Part shown: in pieces, positions 1-10,448 of the stretch
Layout: each line of letters starts with the position of its first letter
Numbering within the stretch: position 1 is the first letter of the stretch
NCBI GenBank assembly: GCA_963575745.1
Contig: CAUYUJ010017899.1
Span: 75,001 to 139,000 of the forward strand
Length of the DNA stretch: 64,000 bases
Reading direction: 5' to 3'
Origin: Prorocentrum cordatum
Taxonomy: Eukaryota; Sar; Dinophyceae; Prorocentrales; Prorocentraceae
Made by a program: the position numbers and the translations under genes
The notes under the pieces: generated by a model
The model's database searches: none
The model's input: the letters and a program-made list of their open reading frames with translations, nothing else
What the model was told of the DNA's origin: nothing

Positions 1-540
1 CCCTCCCCCTCCTCCTCCTCCTCCTCCTTCGCTGCAGGACCTTCAGCGATGTGGCTCTTTTACGGCGTGGGCCCCCCAGAGGTCTCGGCCCTCCGTTGCA
101 GGACCTCCAGCGGGTGGTCCTTTCACAGCGTGGGCCCCCAGAGGCCTCGGCCCTCCTCTGCAGGGCCGCCCGTCCATCGCGGGCCCACGACGCGAGGTGG
201 CTGGGGCTCGGCTCGGGAGCCAAGCAACTCCACCCCGGGGCCTGTCCTGGGGTGCGTCCTGGCCAGAACTTCAGAGGGAAACCCAGCCGCGGCGGAGAGG
301 GGCATCCAGGAAGGCCCTGGCAATCCTGGAGACGTCCCTGGAGACGTCCCTGGAGACGTCCCTGAAACTCGAGCCTCGAAGGGCGAAGGCCTCGAATTTC
401 TTCAGCGCCTCGAGTCCATTTCTGTGTTCCATCTTGGTTTGTCAGTGCGGGGCCCCCAGACGTCTCGACCCCTTCCCCAGGGCCGTCTTTGCATCCCGAG
501 CCGTGTCCTGTCCGCTCCGCAGGGCCTGGCGTGGAGGAGG
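1..540. other. GC-rich spacer with short duplications
   Basis: No convincing gene. A short CTC run sits at 10-30. A segment with the core GTGGGCCCCCCAGAGG recurs about 64 bp later (67 and 131). A 12-mer (GGAGACGTCCCT) is repeated three times at 329-364. The stretch around 455-520 belongs to a dispersed family with the core TCTCGACCCCTTCCCCAGG, seen again near 2,240, 11,790 and 12,060. Confidence 0.6.
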
Positions 541-662
541 AGGAGGAGGAGGAGGGGGAGGAGCAGGGAGGAGGAGGAGGCAGGAGGAGGAGGGAGGAGG
601 AGGAGGAGGAGGAGGAGGAGGAAGATGAGGGGGAGGAGGGGGGGGAGGGGAAGTTGTGGGAG

Positions 663-697
<35 letters not shown>

Positions 698-712
698 GGA
701 GGAGGACGAATA
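530..712. repeat. (GGA)n array
   Basis: An interrupted GGA/GAG triplet array with the purine strand on top. It abuts an A/T-rich triplet block directly, with no unique DNA between. Confidence 0.95.
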
Positions 713-1558
713 ATAATAATAGTAATAAGAATATTAATAATAATAATACGAAGAATAAGAAGAATAGTAAGAAGACGAATAAGGAACATACTAATACAAC
801 TAATACTAATACTAAGACTAATAATAACACTACTACTACCAAGACAATTAGTATTAATAATACGAATAAGGAGACGAGGAAAACTAATACTAATAATAAT
901 CACAATAATAATGATAATACTAAAAAGAAGACGAATACTAATACTAATACTAAGAAGAATATTAATAATCATAATAAGCATGCTACGAATAATAATAATA
1001 ATAACAATACTAATAATAAGAAGAAGAGAGCGAATCCTAATAATACGAAGATGAATAATAACACTACTAAGACTAATACTACTACAACTAATAATAAGAA
1101 CAAGACGAATCATAATAAGACTACTAATACGAATAAGAAGAATAATAACACGAATACTAATAATGATAATATGGGTACGACGAAGACGATTCCTAATAAT
1201 AATAAGCAGAATGCGACTACTAATACTACTAATACAACTACTGCTACTACTACTGTACTATTCATAATAATAATAGTAATAATACTATTATTAATAATAA
1301 TGATACTAGTAATAGTAATAATGACAATGCTAGTAATAATATTACGAATGCTACTACTACTACTACTAATAATAATAATAGTAAGAATAATACTAGTAAT
1401 CGTATTACTACTACTACTAGTAATAATACTACTACTAATAATAATACTAATAATACTAATATTCATAATAATAATACTAATAATACTAAGACTAATACTA
1501 ATACTAGTATTATTAATAAGAAGAAGACGAATAATAATACTACTAAGAACTAATAAGA
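711..1558. repeat. A-N-T/A-N-G triplet block
   Basis: About 850 bp of period-3 DNA made of AAT, ACT, AGT, ATT, AAG and ACG triplets, so most variation falls in the middle base. GGA DNA flanks it on both sides. The same kind of block appears at 54,671-55,060 and 55,636-55,866. Confidence 0.9.
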
Positions 1559-1894
1559 CGAATAAGAAGAAGTGGAGGAGGATGAGGAGGAGGAGGTCTG
1601 GCTTCGGGGCTATCGCTCGGGCCCACGACGGCTGCTCGGGACGATGCGGGCGCCGCTGGCACGCTCTCGGCGCGGCGCAGCTGCTGACAAGCATCCCGGG
1701 GCGAGCAGACCTCCGACGGCCCGCGAGAACCTGCGAGGACCGATCTGGAGGTTTGGACGATGCCCCTCTCGAGGCTCGGAATAGAAGGGCCAGGCCAGTC
1801 CTCGAAGACTGGAAGAAGCAAGAGCGGTGCTCGCACAAAATGTTGGCGCTCCGCCCGCGCGGATGTTTTTGGATCTGCGCTGGGTCCACCTGGC
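1559..1894. other. spacer with copy of 16.6-kb repeat
   Basis: Starts with about 40 bp of GGA DNA. Positions 1,660-1,745 resemble the three repeated units at 16,585-16,870, sharing GCGCAGCTGC followed by GCAGACCTCCGACG. No gene recognised. Confidence 0.55.
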
Positions 1895-2075
1895 GGCGCC
1901 TCCCTCTCCCCCCTCCCCCTCTCCCCTCCCCCCCCTCCTCCTCCCCCTCCCCCTCCTCCTCCTCCTCCTCCTCCTCCTCCTCCTCCTCCTCCTCCTCCTC
2001 CTCCTCTCCTTCTTCCTCCCCCTCCTCCTCCTCCTTCTCCTCCTCCTCCTCCTCCTCCTCCTCCGCCTCGCGCGC
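1895..2075. repeat. (CCT)n array
   Basis: Pyrimidine-rich CTC/CCT triplet array, interrupted by CTT and CCC units. Confidence 0.95.
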
Positions 2076-2233
2076 TGGGCGCGCTCTGCGCGCCAGGAAG
2101 GGGGGGGCAAGTGCCGATCCGGGGAGCTGGTGCGGAGCTCCGAAAGTTCGATGCTCACGCAGATCGGTGGCGAGGCGAACACAAGGGGGGATGAGGACGA
2201 GCGTTTGTGCTTGTGCAGTCTTTTCAGTGCGCG

Positions 2234-2380
2234 GCGCCAAAGGTCTCGACCCCTTCCCAAGTGGTAGTTTTGCGTCCGTTATCCATTTTTGATGGCCCTG
2301 GAGCCCGCTAGCGGACCCCAGAAGCCGAAATCGAGGATTGCCGCCAGGATTGAAAGCATGATACCGTCGGAGATCTGGGA
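2234..2380. repeat. dispersed repeat, related to 12,050-12,200
   Basis: Shares with 12,050-12,200 a core of AGGTCTCGACCCCTTCCC, then CCATTTTTGA, then a CCGAAA...CCGCCAGG block and CGGAGATCTGG. Members of the family also occur near 455, 11,790 and 18,270. Confidence 0.65.
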
Positions 2381-2660
2381 AGTAACGACAATCAAGTAGA
2401 GGAAAACCCTCGGGACCGAAGACATCATATCGTCGGAGATCTGGGGAATAACGACAAAAGAGTACATGAAAACTGCCTGGACCTATCAAATCATGATGGA
2501 ACCAATCATATCGTCGGAGATCGGGGAAGTGGCGACAAGCAACATCGAGGACCACTGCTAGGATTGAACACGTCATGTCGTCGGAGATCTGCGAAGCTTC
2601 GGCAAAAACACGGGGGAACACCGCTGGGGGACTGCGCAGAGCACATCGTCGGAGCTCTCG
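2355..2660. repeat. ~70-bp tandem repeat, 5 copies
   Basis: The motif TCGTCGGAGATCTGGG recurs at about 2,361, 2,432, 2,511, 2,577 and 2,648. Spacing is 66-79 bp and the units are diverged. Confidence 0.8.
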
Positions 2661-2721
2661 GCGGGCCGGGCCGCTCCCCGAAGGCTGGAGGGGGCCCGGC
2701 GGGGGCGGCCGGGCGCGCCAG

Positions 2722-2785
2722 GCTGGACGCCGCGGAGCGCTCGGCCCGCCACGGCGCCCAAGAGGCCAGCCGCCTCGCCGACGAG
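2722..2785 (+). CDS. possible coiled-coil mini-exon
   Basis: Speculative. A non-repetitive segment opens after GCGCCAG|GC and stops before GACGAG|GT. It reads LDAAERSARHGAQEASRLAD, a charged, alanine-rich helix pattern. Similar segments appear at 19,925 and 22,770. There is no homology support and no transcript, and the AG/GT boundaries could be chance in GC-rich DNA. Confidence 0.2.
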
Positions 2786-2825
2786 GTGGCCACCCCCCCA
2801 CAAGGGGCAACGGAAGGGGAGAGTA

Positions 2826-3130
2826 CGGTCGGACTGAGGTATGAGGTCGAGGTCGGTTCGGGGAGGGCACCCTCGTGTTTGTTGGAAGTTCTTGTGCGTC
2901 CTGGGGGAGGATACCCTCGAATGCTATTCATTTTGGCTGGCGGAGGGTCTCATGTACTAGAAAGCTTTTCTTCTGGCCTAGGTCCGACTGTGGGCATATG
3001 GGGTGATGCATCGACCCCAATCGCCCACGGATCGCAGATAGGGGTCTGATAGCCCCACCCCGCCCAGGAAAGTGCGGATTCGATCTCGGGGGCCTACCGC
3101 CGATCCACCGTCGACATATCGTCGATTCCA
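2826..3130. repeat. two joined dispersed-repeat modules
   Basis: 2,826-2,994 matches 40,357-40,473 (GTCGGACTGAGGTAT..., GTTCGGGGAGGG, TTTTCTTCTGGCCTAGG). 3,010-3,130 matches 10,735-10,865 and, less fully, 13,355-13,450 (CACCCCGCCCAGGAAAGTGCGG then CGATTCC/CCAGTTCC). The modules are joined here but separate elsewhere. Confidence 0.7.
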
Positions 3131-3334
3131 GGCCGATTTTTTCCCTCCTATGCCAGCCCCCTTCTACCGTTGCCGCTCACCCCCGCACTGGGCCGCCGGC
3201 GCTGGCGCTGCCGGCGCCTCCCCAGGGCTCATCTCGATTCCTCCGACGCGACTCGTTTCGATTCGATCTCGATCGATGTCGGTTCCGATTCGATTCGGCT
3301 TCGGACTCCGATTTTCACTTTTCTGTTTCTCAGT

Positions 3335-3500
3335 CTGGCCAAAAAACAAACGACAGCACCCCACCTACGGCCCTCCATGTTGCGCCACGGCCCATCGGGG
3401 GCCGTAGCGTATACCATGCAAAAACCCACGCCAGATGTCCAGGTATACGCTACGGCCCGTGGGGCCGTAAGTGGGGTGGTGTCGTTTGTTTTCTGGTCCA
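3335..3500. mobile_element. foldback/MITE-like element
   Basis: A nested inverted repeat. The outer arms are 3,335-3,373 and about 3,460-3,500, each containing AAAACAAACGAC followed by CACCCCAC. The inner arms are GCCGTAGCGTATACC (3,401-3,415) and its exact complement at 3,442-3,456. CAGT lies at both outer edges and could be a target duplication. The structure fits a non-autonomous foldback element. No ORF inside is credible. Confidence 0.65.
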
Positions 3501-3808
3501 GTGGAGGCCTTGGTAGCCTGTCGATCTCTTCCGATTCGACTTTCTCCCGACCTGGCTGCCGATCCGACACATCGTTTCGATTCTGGGCTCTCCTCTGCTT
3601 TCGTGAGGCCTCCAGCGCCTCCACGTGAGGGGAACACTTTCTGGCGTCGTCGTCTTCTTTCTCCTTCTTCTCCTTCTCCTCCTCCCCTCCTCCTAGACCC
3701 AGGGCTTGCAGGCACACTGACTGAACTTGGGTCAGTATGATACTGTACACCGCACTTGTTGATGGAGTCATCCTTCTCCAGTTGCATTTTGCCTGAACAA
3801 GGGCGGGG
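3501..3808. other. region upstream of LINE
   Basis: Mixed sequence with a short TCTTCTCC tract (3,650-3,700). It may be the 5' untranslated part of the retroelement that follows. No promoter was identified. Confidence 0.4.
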
Positions 3809-5524
3809 ATGGCACAGCATCTTTGTCTGCTGGGGTGGAACCCTCAATCGTGCTCTTGTGAGAGACTTTCTGAAGTGGTGGCGGAGACATCCAACTTTGA
3901 CTTGGTCCTTCTGGCAGGTACGCAGGCAGTAGAAAAGAGACAGCAGAGAGTTCAGAGTGTTGTGACGACGCAGTATGTACTAGGGCAGTGCGTCGTGGAA
4001 GCCCCGTTTGGCCCATCTACTCCTCTTAGCAATCCCTCGGCAGGTTGCTCGATCATATTGGGAAAAGAGTTGCAGGAACGACACGTGATGCAGGTTCGAC
4101 CCTCACCGTCTGAGTTGACAGGTCGCTACCTGGCAGCGCGAGTGAAGAGGGGCCGCCTCGATCTGTGCGCAGTGTGCTTGTATTTCCCACCGAAACCATC
4201 TCGCTTGCAGCACCGCGCGCCGTATTTTCGCTCGGTCAAGCTCCTTTGTGCATGGCTTCGTGAAGTGTTGGCGTCTCTTCCTGTTCGCACCACTCCAGTG
4301 ACATATTGCGACGCCAACGACGGCATTGGCGTGACTGTGGGGGGGAGCCCGATCGAGACGAAGGTCGTGCAGGCCCCATCTCAGGAGCGCCTCCGCCGCG
4401 GTGCAGGTGAATCCCTTCGCGAAGTTCTCGGACCTCATGTGATGCTGGCATATAACGCAAGAGGCACGCAAGTCATCCCGACCTACTACGGCATGTACGG
4501 CTCGAGGTCTCGTATTTATTCTTTGCTTTTGCCCGTCGGCATGGCGTATCAGATTGTACAGTGCAGCGTGCTACGTCGTCTCGGTGCCCGTCTACATGCT
4601 TATGCTGGTTCGAGTCCCAGAGACCACCTACCGATCGGTTGTACCCTGCTGGCTGCTAAACATTTGATCGGGCCCTCGGAGGCCCAAGAACGACTGTGCT
4701 GGGACAGGGATCGTATGATGAATGCTATGCTGAGAGGTCCAGGGCGAGCGGAGTTTCTTGCTAGTGCTCAACAGAAGCTCGACGCCCTGGGTACCTACGC
4801 TCACATGCGTGATTTTTCTTCTCCTGATTTGATCTTTGAGGCTCTGGGAACGACATTGATTGCGGGTGGTCAGGAACAGTATGGCCGCCACCACGCTCGA
4901 GACCCTCATAGGCAGTCAGATTGTGAACGACGTAGGCTTCTCCTTCGTGCGCGGGCAGACTTGCGCGAACAAAAGATTTCGGTATCGGAGGGGGAGGCGC
5001 AGCGTATTGACGTTGAGCTGAAAAGGGTTTCTCGCGGACAGCGACTTCAGCGACGACGTGAACTACGCGCCGCTCGTGCACAGCTGGTGGCAGAGGCATC
5101 CGGATCATGGAACAAGTCCCGACAGTCGGAGGCCATGCGTTTGGCAAGGAGAGCGGCGCAGACACGTATTGGGCTCAAGAAGAGAGATGGTATGTTGTCT
5201 CGCAGTGCCCCCCCTACGGCTCGCGCCTGGTTGGATGTCTGGGAACGCGAAGGAGCAGCAGGCGGCGCGCCTGTTCTTCAGCAGGACTGGGCCGAATGGA
5301 GGGAAGATCGTGACGCTACTTCTTTCTACTGGCTGCCGCAGGACGATATATTTGAGATGGCAGAGGCTGGTGCAAAGAGAGTGATCAATTTGCTCCGCCG
5401 CGCTGCCACCAAGCGCTGTGTTGTCCCCATCGTTCACGGCCCCGCTGGAACTTTGGCACATGATGTTCATGCCGTGGCGGGCGTTCAAACAACGACGAGG
5501 ATCAGGTCTCGGATTTGGAGGTGA
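3809..5524 (+). pseudogene. LINE endonuclease domain (APE-like) and linker
   Basis: A 571-codon open frame forming the N-terminal part of a non-LTR retrotransposon polyprotein. It shows the order expected of an endonuclease/exonuclease/phosphatase domain: LGWNPQSC near the start, LVLLAGTQ in the place of the LxETxL/TGTR segment, a VYFPP-like strand (LYFPPKP), CDANDGIG with the D-x-N metal/phosphate motif, a SRSRIYSLL segment where SRIDYI normally lies, and SSPRDHLPI matching the terminal SDHxPV motif. An Arg-rich linker follows (residues about 370-470). The endonuclease would nick target DNA for target-primed reverse transcription. The frame stops at 5,522 just as the reverse-transcriptase frame opens (overlap 5,418-5,524), so the polyprotein is broken by a frameshift. 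Confidence 0.8.
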
Positions 5525-6960
5525 TCAGCCTGCCACAGAAGGTTTCAATTTTTTGGTCTTAATAAGTTTTTCCAAGATACGTATGCACAACATTACGCCA
5601 CTATATTGGCATCGTACAGACGGTGCTGGACTTCGTAAGTCAGACCAACGAGGCCCTCTTGGCCGCATAGTAGTTCATGTAATGTCGGCGATAGGCAAGG
5701 GGTTTCACGCTACACTATTGATGCCATCGTCGATGGTGGACGATCATGGTTATTTTCGACATCGGCGTTGTGAGGACGCGGTCATGGGAACTTCTGTCAC
5801 GTCGTGGAGGCTGCGAGCTCGCGGCTTGACACGCGCGATGACGTTGAAGGACATGTCCAACGCTTTCGGCAGCTCCGACTGGGACCAGCTCGATATCGCA
5901 GTGCAGCTTCACGCGCGTGAGGAGGATCGAGTCCTCTGTCAGCAGAGATATCAGAGCGCATTCATTTCCTTGGAGGCACGCGAAGGCCCCCTCATAGTTC
6001 GCCATAGACAGGGGAACACGATGGGGGACCCATTCGCTGTCCGAGTTTTTTTTTGGAACTTCTGCGCGTCCGATCTTGTCGCGGAGGTGCGGCGAGCAGT
6101 CGGCTGATCCTCGTGCCCCCATGCTGAAAGCGCCATGACATCTTTGAGAGCTGATGTGGGAACTTCCAAGTTTGCCGGTGATATGAACAGTTTTGTGCTT
6201 GCCGAACCAGAGCAGACACTAGCTGATTTCGCGCCCAAGATATCGGGTGTTGATGCAAGGCTCGGCCAATGCTTCGCAGAGTTTGGGTGTGACCACGATC
6301 CTTCGAAGCAGGGGTTTCTGATGTACTTCGCGGGGCGCAGCTGCCTATGCCGCCAGATCCTCTGCCATCACCCTATTCTTCTCCATGGCTCCGTCAAGGG
6401 TCATGTGAGGTACCTTGGTCCCTACCTGGGCATGGGTGTCTCGGCTCGACCAGTGATTTACAGGAGGTGTAGTGCGGCGAGGTCTGGGTTCTTCTCTTCG
6501 GGCAGGGCGTGGAGTCTGGGGATCCCGAAGCGCTGGAGGCGGGGTCTTTTTTCATCGGGTTCGTCCAGAATGCGTTGCTCGGCGGGCTTGAAAGTTTCGT
6601 GGTGACAGAGGCGGGCGCGGACATCTTGGGTCGTTGTCTTGCGGGTCTCGGGCGCGTCGCAATGTCGGGGACGGCGGCGTCTTGGGAAGGGCCCCGCGTG
6701 ACCGCGATCACGCGTGAGGAGGTCTCGGAGCGCTGGGAGATTGTCCCCTGTTCGCTTGAGCTTCTAGTTCGAAGGGTGAAACTGTGCCAGGCATGGAGTG
6801 CTCACCCGCAGGAACATCGACAAGTATTGCGCGCGCTGTTCGGCACCTCCCCAATTGAGGGGGTCGTCTCCGCGCCGCTTTGGCGTGGGAGACCGACCGA
6901 GCATGCGTCGCCATGGACGAACCAGGTGGCCTCTGACTTTGACAAAGTAGCGCGCTGGTT
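5525..6960 (+). pseudogene. LINE reverse transcriptase, frameshifted
   Basis: Continuation of the same retroelement. Two pieces lie in one frame (to 6,107 and 6,135-6,605) and a third in another (6,509-7,021). Motif A reads LKDMSNAF (near 5,845), with the catalytic Asp retained. The following RQGxxxGDP motif is RQGNTMGDPF. The active-site loop at 6,171-6,185 reads FAGDM, where the family has F/Y-A-D-D, so the first of the paired catalytic Asp residues is Gly. A thumb-type YLG segment (VRYLGPYLG) and the stretch ending in a TEAGADILGRCLAGLGRVAM pattern follow. Frameshifts plus the lost Asp indicate a dead copy. The family is an RT of the non-LTR class; the clade was not determined. Confidence 0.8.
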
Positions 6961-7220
6961 ACCATGCGAAGTGATTCGAAATCCCAGAGGATTTTCAGAA
7001 GGTAGACGTGGCGGAGGTTAGGAACCAGCAGTTCACGGTTTGTATCCCCCCCCCCCAGTTTGGAGTTCCTGGGGGCCCTGCACATTATGAGCCTGGGCAC
7101 GTGGATATGGAGCGCCCCTGCGGATGCTCGATGGACCTCGACGGGGGGCCCTGTGGGGCCGCATTTTGCACGCGCAGAGGTCTCTTGGAGCATCTTCGGC
7201 ACTGTCGCGATCTACGAAGC
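6961..7220 (+). pseudogene. LINE C-terminal Zn-finger-like tail
   Basis: The frame opening at 7,008 encodes a Cys/His cluster (PCGCSMDL, then GPCGAAFCTRRGLLEHLRHC) of the C2H2-like type. I recall such a tail following the reverse transcriptase in dinoflagellate LINEs. It lies directly after the RT fragments in the right order and strand, so 3,809-7,220 is probably one near-full-length but inactivated insertion. A poly-C slip site (CCCCCCCCCC near 7,050) lies just inside and is one possible frameshift point. Confidence 0.65.
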
Positions 7221-7562
7221 CTGGCACATGTACTTACTCCGACTACTGTATGTATCCACTGTTTACATATATTCAGTACGACCACCACGGCAGCACGGCG
7301 CCTTCTTCGGGCTATCCAGAGGGGCTCGTATATTACGTGTGGTCCCCGCTCCTTCTCGTCTATGACATTGCCAGCCTCCTTCGGGTGCCCGGTTGTTGGG
7401 CTCTGGGTTCGCGGGGGAAGATGCTCTTTCGTTGTGTGGCCATCTCCGAGGCCATTTACTTGCAAAGATCGAACCTTTCATTCGTGCCAACGTATCGCAA
7501 GATGCCCGAGGATTCTCCAATGTCGGCAAGTGTTGCCCCATCGCCCTGCCTGGTGCAGCGGA
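7221..7562. other. LINE 3' flank
   Basis: Moderate GC, no recognisable domain. Probably the 3' untranslated part of the LINE and the 5' leader of the ORF that follows. No poly-A tail is visible. Confidence 0.4.
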
Positions 7563-8228
7563 GTCGCCACGCCAGCCAAAGACGCCGCGCCGCCACCAGA
7601 CGAGAAGACGAAATCACCTGGCGGCGCCGGGGGCCAGAAAGTCAAACACGACAAAATCATCGCAGTTATCTGCAAGCTCGTGCAATCGAACACCCGCGAG
7701 CTCGCCGACCTAGGAGCCGTTTGCTACCTTCGGTGCGAGATGGGCGCATGTCAAGGTACGATCGTAGCCGCGGCCGCGGCAGGGAGGCAGCGCGACGATG
7801 AGAGTTAGGAGCTTCGCAAGGGCGAGGCGGGGGAGGTGGTGGACCGCGAAGCTCGGGCCCCCCAGCATCTTTCGGCGTTCGTGGCGGTGGCGGAGCGCGG
7901 GGCCTCCAAGAGCATCGCAGAAGAAGCGGGCCAGTCCAAGCAGCAACGCGCGGAGAAGGTGAAGCGAGATATGAGGGAGTCCTGGGAGCTCTCGGAGGTG
8001 GCGAGGGCAGTGCCGTATTTCCGCGCCCGCCTTCGTCGCGAGGAGCAGGGGAAGAAGAGGATGTGCGCAGTTTTGTTTCGCATGGACTTGAATGCGCAGA
8101 TGGGCGCGGCGGCGGGCCCGATGATCGAGACTCTCGTGGCTGTGGAGGGGGGCTCATTCCTCTCAGGCGCGGCCCCTCGCGGGCCTTTGGAAAGGGAGAT
8201 CTCGAAGTGCCTGGATCGCAACAAGTAG
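7563..8228 (+). pseudogene. retroelement-associated ORF, one in-frame TAG
   Basis: A 222-codon frame interrupted only by TAG at 7,806-7,808. The N-terminal part begins AKDAAPPPDEKT and continues KHDKIIAVICKLVQSNTREL. The second part contains APQHLSAFVAVAERG, a basic helix, and ends PLEREISKCLDRNK. The arrangement matches, from memory, a dinoflagellate repeat-associated protein of unknown function (helical half, central linker, then a block ending in RxIxxxL). It sits just downstream of the LINE on the same strand, and its last codons overlap a small basic frame that runs on to 8,512. It could be ORF1 of a second retroelement copy. The domain match is my recollection and needs a profile search. 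Confidence 0.55.
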
Positions 8229-8512
8229 TGAGCGGAGTGAGGCCTAGAGGCAGTGAGTGTCAGGCTGAGTGGTTCCGTAACAGCTTTAGAGTCGCTGAGT
8301 TGTTTTCTTCGGGTAGAGTTTCTCGAGAGCAGGTTGAAAGGGCCATCAGTCGGCCCGGTGTTTCCGAGGAGCACCCTGCAGGCTTGGCGGTGCCTGAGGC
8401 ACCCGCAGTACCTGTCGTAGTTCTGAATCAAGGCAGAGGCAGACACTCTGGGCGGGGGAGGCGGGGGGTCAGCTTGGGCGGGCGGGGGAAAGGCAGAGGT
8501 CGTCGTGCCTAG
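8213..8512 (+). CDS. small basic ORF with Gly-Arg tail
   Basis: A frame distinct from the preceding ORF, overlapping its end. It reads EWFRNSFRVAELFSSGRVSR, then a Pro/Val-rich linker, then a tail rich in GRG/GRGRR repeats up to the stop at 8,510. A short structured part followed by a Gly-Arg box resembles nucleic-acid-binding tails of gag-like or ORF1 proteins. The start is unknown and could be a frameshift from the upstream ORF. It has no database-level identification. Confidence 0.35.
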   Translation, partial: GSQQVVSGVRPRGSECQAEWFRNSFRVAELFSSGRVSREQVERAISRPGVSEEHPAGLAVPEAPAVPVVVLNQGRGRHSGRGRRGVSLGGRGKGRGRRA

Positions 8513-8699
8513 GCGTGCGGGCCCCCTCTGAGGGTTGCGTGCCCATAGGGGTGCTCGCCAGGCCACTGCAGTTCGGGCTGTGAGCCTTGTTTCGGTTCGC
8601 ATCGTTAAGGGTTTGGTTTCGAAGGAACCTTCTCAGAGTACAGTCTGAATTAACGATGTAATGTAGCCCACGCTCAGACAGGGACTCCATGAGATTCTG

Positions 8700-8835
8700 C
8701 TCTGCTCTGCTCCCCCTCCCCCTCCTCCTCCTCCTCCTCCTCCTCCTTCTCCTCCTCCTCCTCCTCCCCCTCCTCCTCTCCCTCCTCCTCCTCCTCCTCC
8801 TCCTCCTCCGCCTCCTCCTCCTCTTCCTCCTCCAG
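8700..8835. repeat. (CTC)n array
   Basis: CTC/CCT triplet array, with about 190 bp of unassigned DNA before it (8,513-8,699). Confidence 0.95.
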
Positions 8836-9680
8836 CCTCGGGGTTCTCTCCAGCTGCGCTTCGGCGAGCGCCGTCTAGGGGTGCCCAGATCGTTTTGAAT
8901 GATTGCTGAAAAAGGCCTGGGTTATAACCAGGACGCTAAATAACCAGGGCACTAATTGCCAGCAGAGGGTGCGTGCTGTTTTCGGAAGGCTCAGACGGCC
9001 TTCTAAGAAACTTTCCAAGCCTTCTCCGAGGACAGACGCCGACGAAGTGCCCCGCCCCCCCCCGCACTGGGCCGCCGTCGCTGGCGCTTCCCAGAGACCT
9101 CCAGCGTGTTTCGGGGGTTCCCAAGCGGTGCGATGACCACACCATGTGGTGAGTCAGCAGGGATTCAGGGTGACCGCACGGTTTCGGGACTTGGAGCGTT
9201 CTCCAAGGATGCCTCGGGTGACAGGGGCCTCCACGGTCCCAAGATGGTGCGGTGACGGACCGTGCTGTAAGGTCTTTGTGGACTTCGAGGACATTGCATT
9301 CTCTGTCACCGCACCGTTTTGGGACCCTCAAGTGGCAAGATCAGGACGGATTTCTGTTTTCCGTGTCTTCCCTGATCTACGAGGATATGTTTTTACATCT
9401 CCCAGCGTTTTTAATGATTCCCTTTTCTGGGGCCCGTCATCGGGCCCCAGGAAAATCGAACACTGTTCCGGGACGACACATTACTCCTGTGGAAGGTGTC
9501 GGGAATTCCTGGGGGCCGCGGGCTGAACAAAATCATACCGGAGGGTGTTTGGGTTCCTGCCCCAAGGACCGGCAGAAAACGATGTGGTGCGCATGAAGTC
9601 AGGGGCGCCGACCCGGGGGCGGACTGGCCCTGGGGAGGGGAAGCAGCGACCCCCAAGCGCCACGGCGGACGTGAAGGTTG
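8836..9680. other. spacer with direct repeats
   Basis: No gene recognised. CACCGCACGGTTTCGGGAC-like sequence near 9,173 recurs as CACCGCACCGTTTTGGGAC near 9,306. CCGCACTGGGCCGCCG at about 9,062 repeats a segment at 3,184. GAACACTGTTCCG near 9,458 is an imperfect palindrome. Confidence 0.5.
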
Positions 9681-9862
9681 GGAGGTGGAGGTTGGGAGGG
9701 AGGAGGAGGAGGAGGAGGAAGAGGAGGAGGAGGAGGAGGAGGAGGAGGTGGAGGAGGAGGGGGAGGAGGAGGAGGAGGAGGAGGAGGAGGAGGAGGAGGA
9801 GGAGGACGAGGTGGGAGGAGGAGGAGGAGGAGGCGGAGGAGGAGGAGGAGGAGGAGGAGGCA
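9681..9862. repeat. (GGA)n array
   Basis: Purine-rich GGA triplets on the + strand with GTG and GAC interruptions. Confidence 0.95.
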
Positions 9863-10448
9863 CGGCAAGCTCATCAGGGGCACGAGTCAAACTTCCGACG
9901 GATGCAAACTTGAAAAGATTGCTCAAGCTCCTCGAGTGCGGTACATAGTAGGCGAACAGAGAGGGTAAAAAAGAGGAACCGCGACGCCAGCCTACGAGGC
10001 CAACAACAATTTTGAAGCAGAGCGCCCAGGACCCGAAGAAAAAGTTCAGAGTTGCACGCAGCAGCCCTAGGAGGCCGAGGGTCCATTTCTACTGGGTCTC
10101 CCGGGCAGGGCTCCGATCAGTCTCAGGATACTGGCATCGAGGGAGGTCGAGTGAGTGAGGCGAGGGGGAGCACTCGAACGAGGAGGAGGGAGGGGTCGGA
10201 CACTAACTTCAGAATTCGACTGGGCGGATGCCTCCAGGGTCCTCAGGTCTCCCAGGGAGGACAGGCGAGGCCGACGAAGCACTGGTGGCCCCCGCAGTCG
10301 ACAACACACCCGAGGTGGGCGTGGAAATCGATTTCCCCGTGGAACGCGGCGCCCTCCCAGCAATCGAGGCGGACGTGGCAATCGAAGGTCGCGCAGCAAT
10401 CGTCGGGGGTCTCGCCGATTGCCTGATCAAAGTCGCAGGCAATGTCGA
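9863..10448. other. unassigned spacer
   Basis: Mixed-composition DNA between two GGA arrays. A + strand frame at 10,228-10,445 is free of low complexity (it includes EVGVEIDFPVERGALP) but ends in the GGA array. No family was recognised and I do not call it a gene. Confidence 0.4.

Noticed and set aside
49-2292. 747-codon open frame on the + strand
   Set aside because: It runs through GGA, A-N-T and CCT arrays; composition is Arg, Asn/Thr, Ile/Leu and Ser blocks, with no domain.
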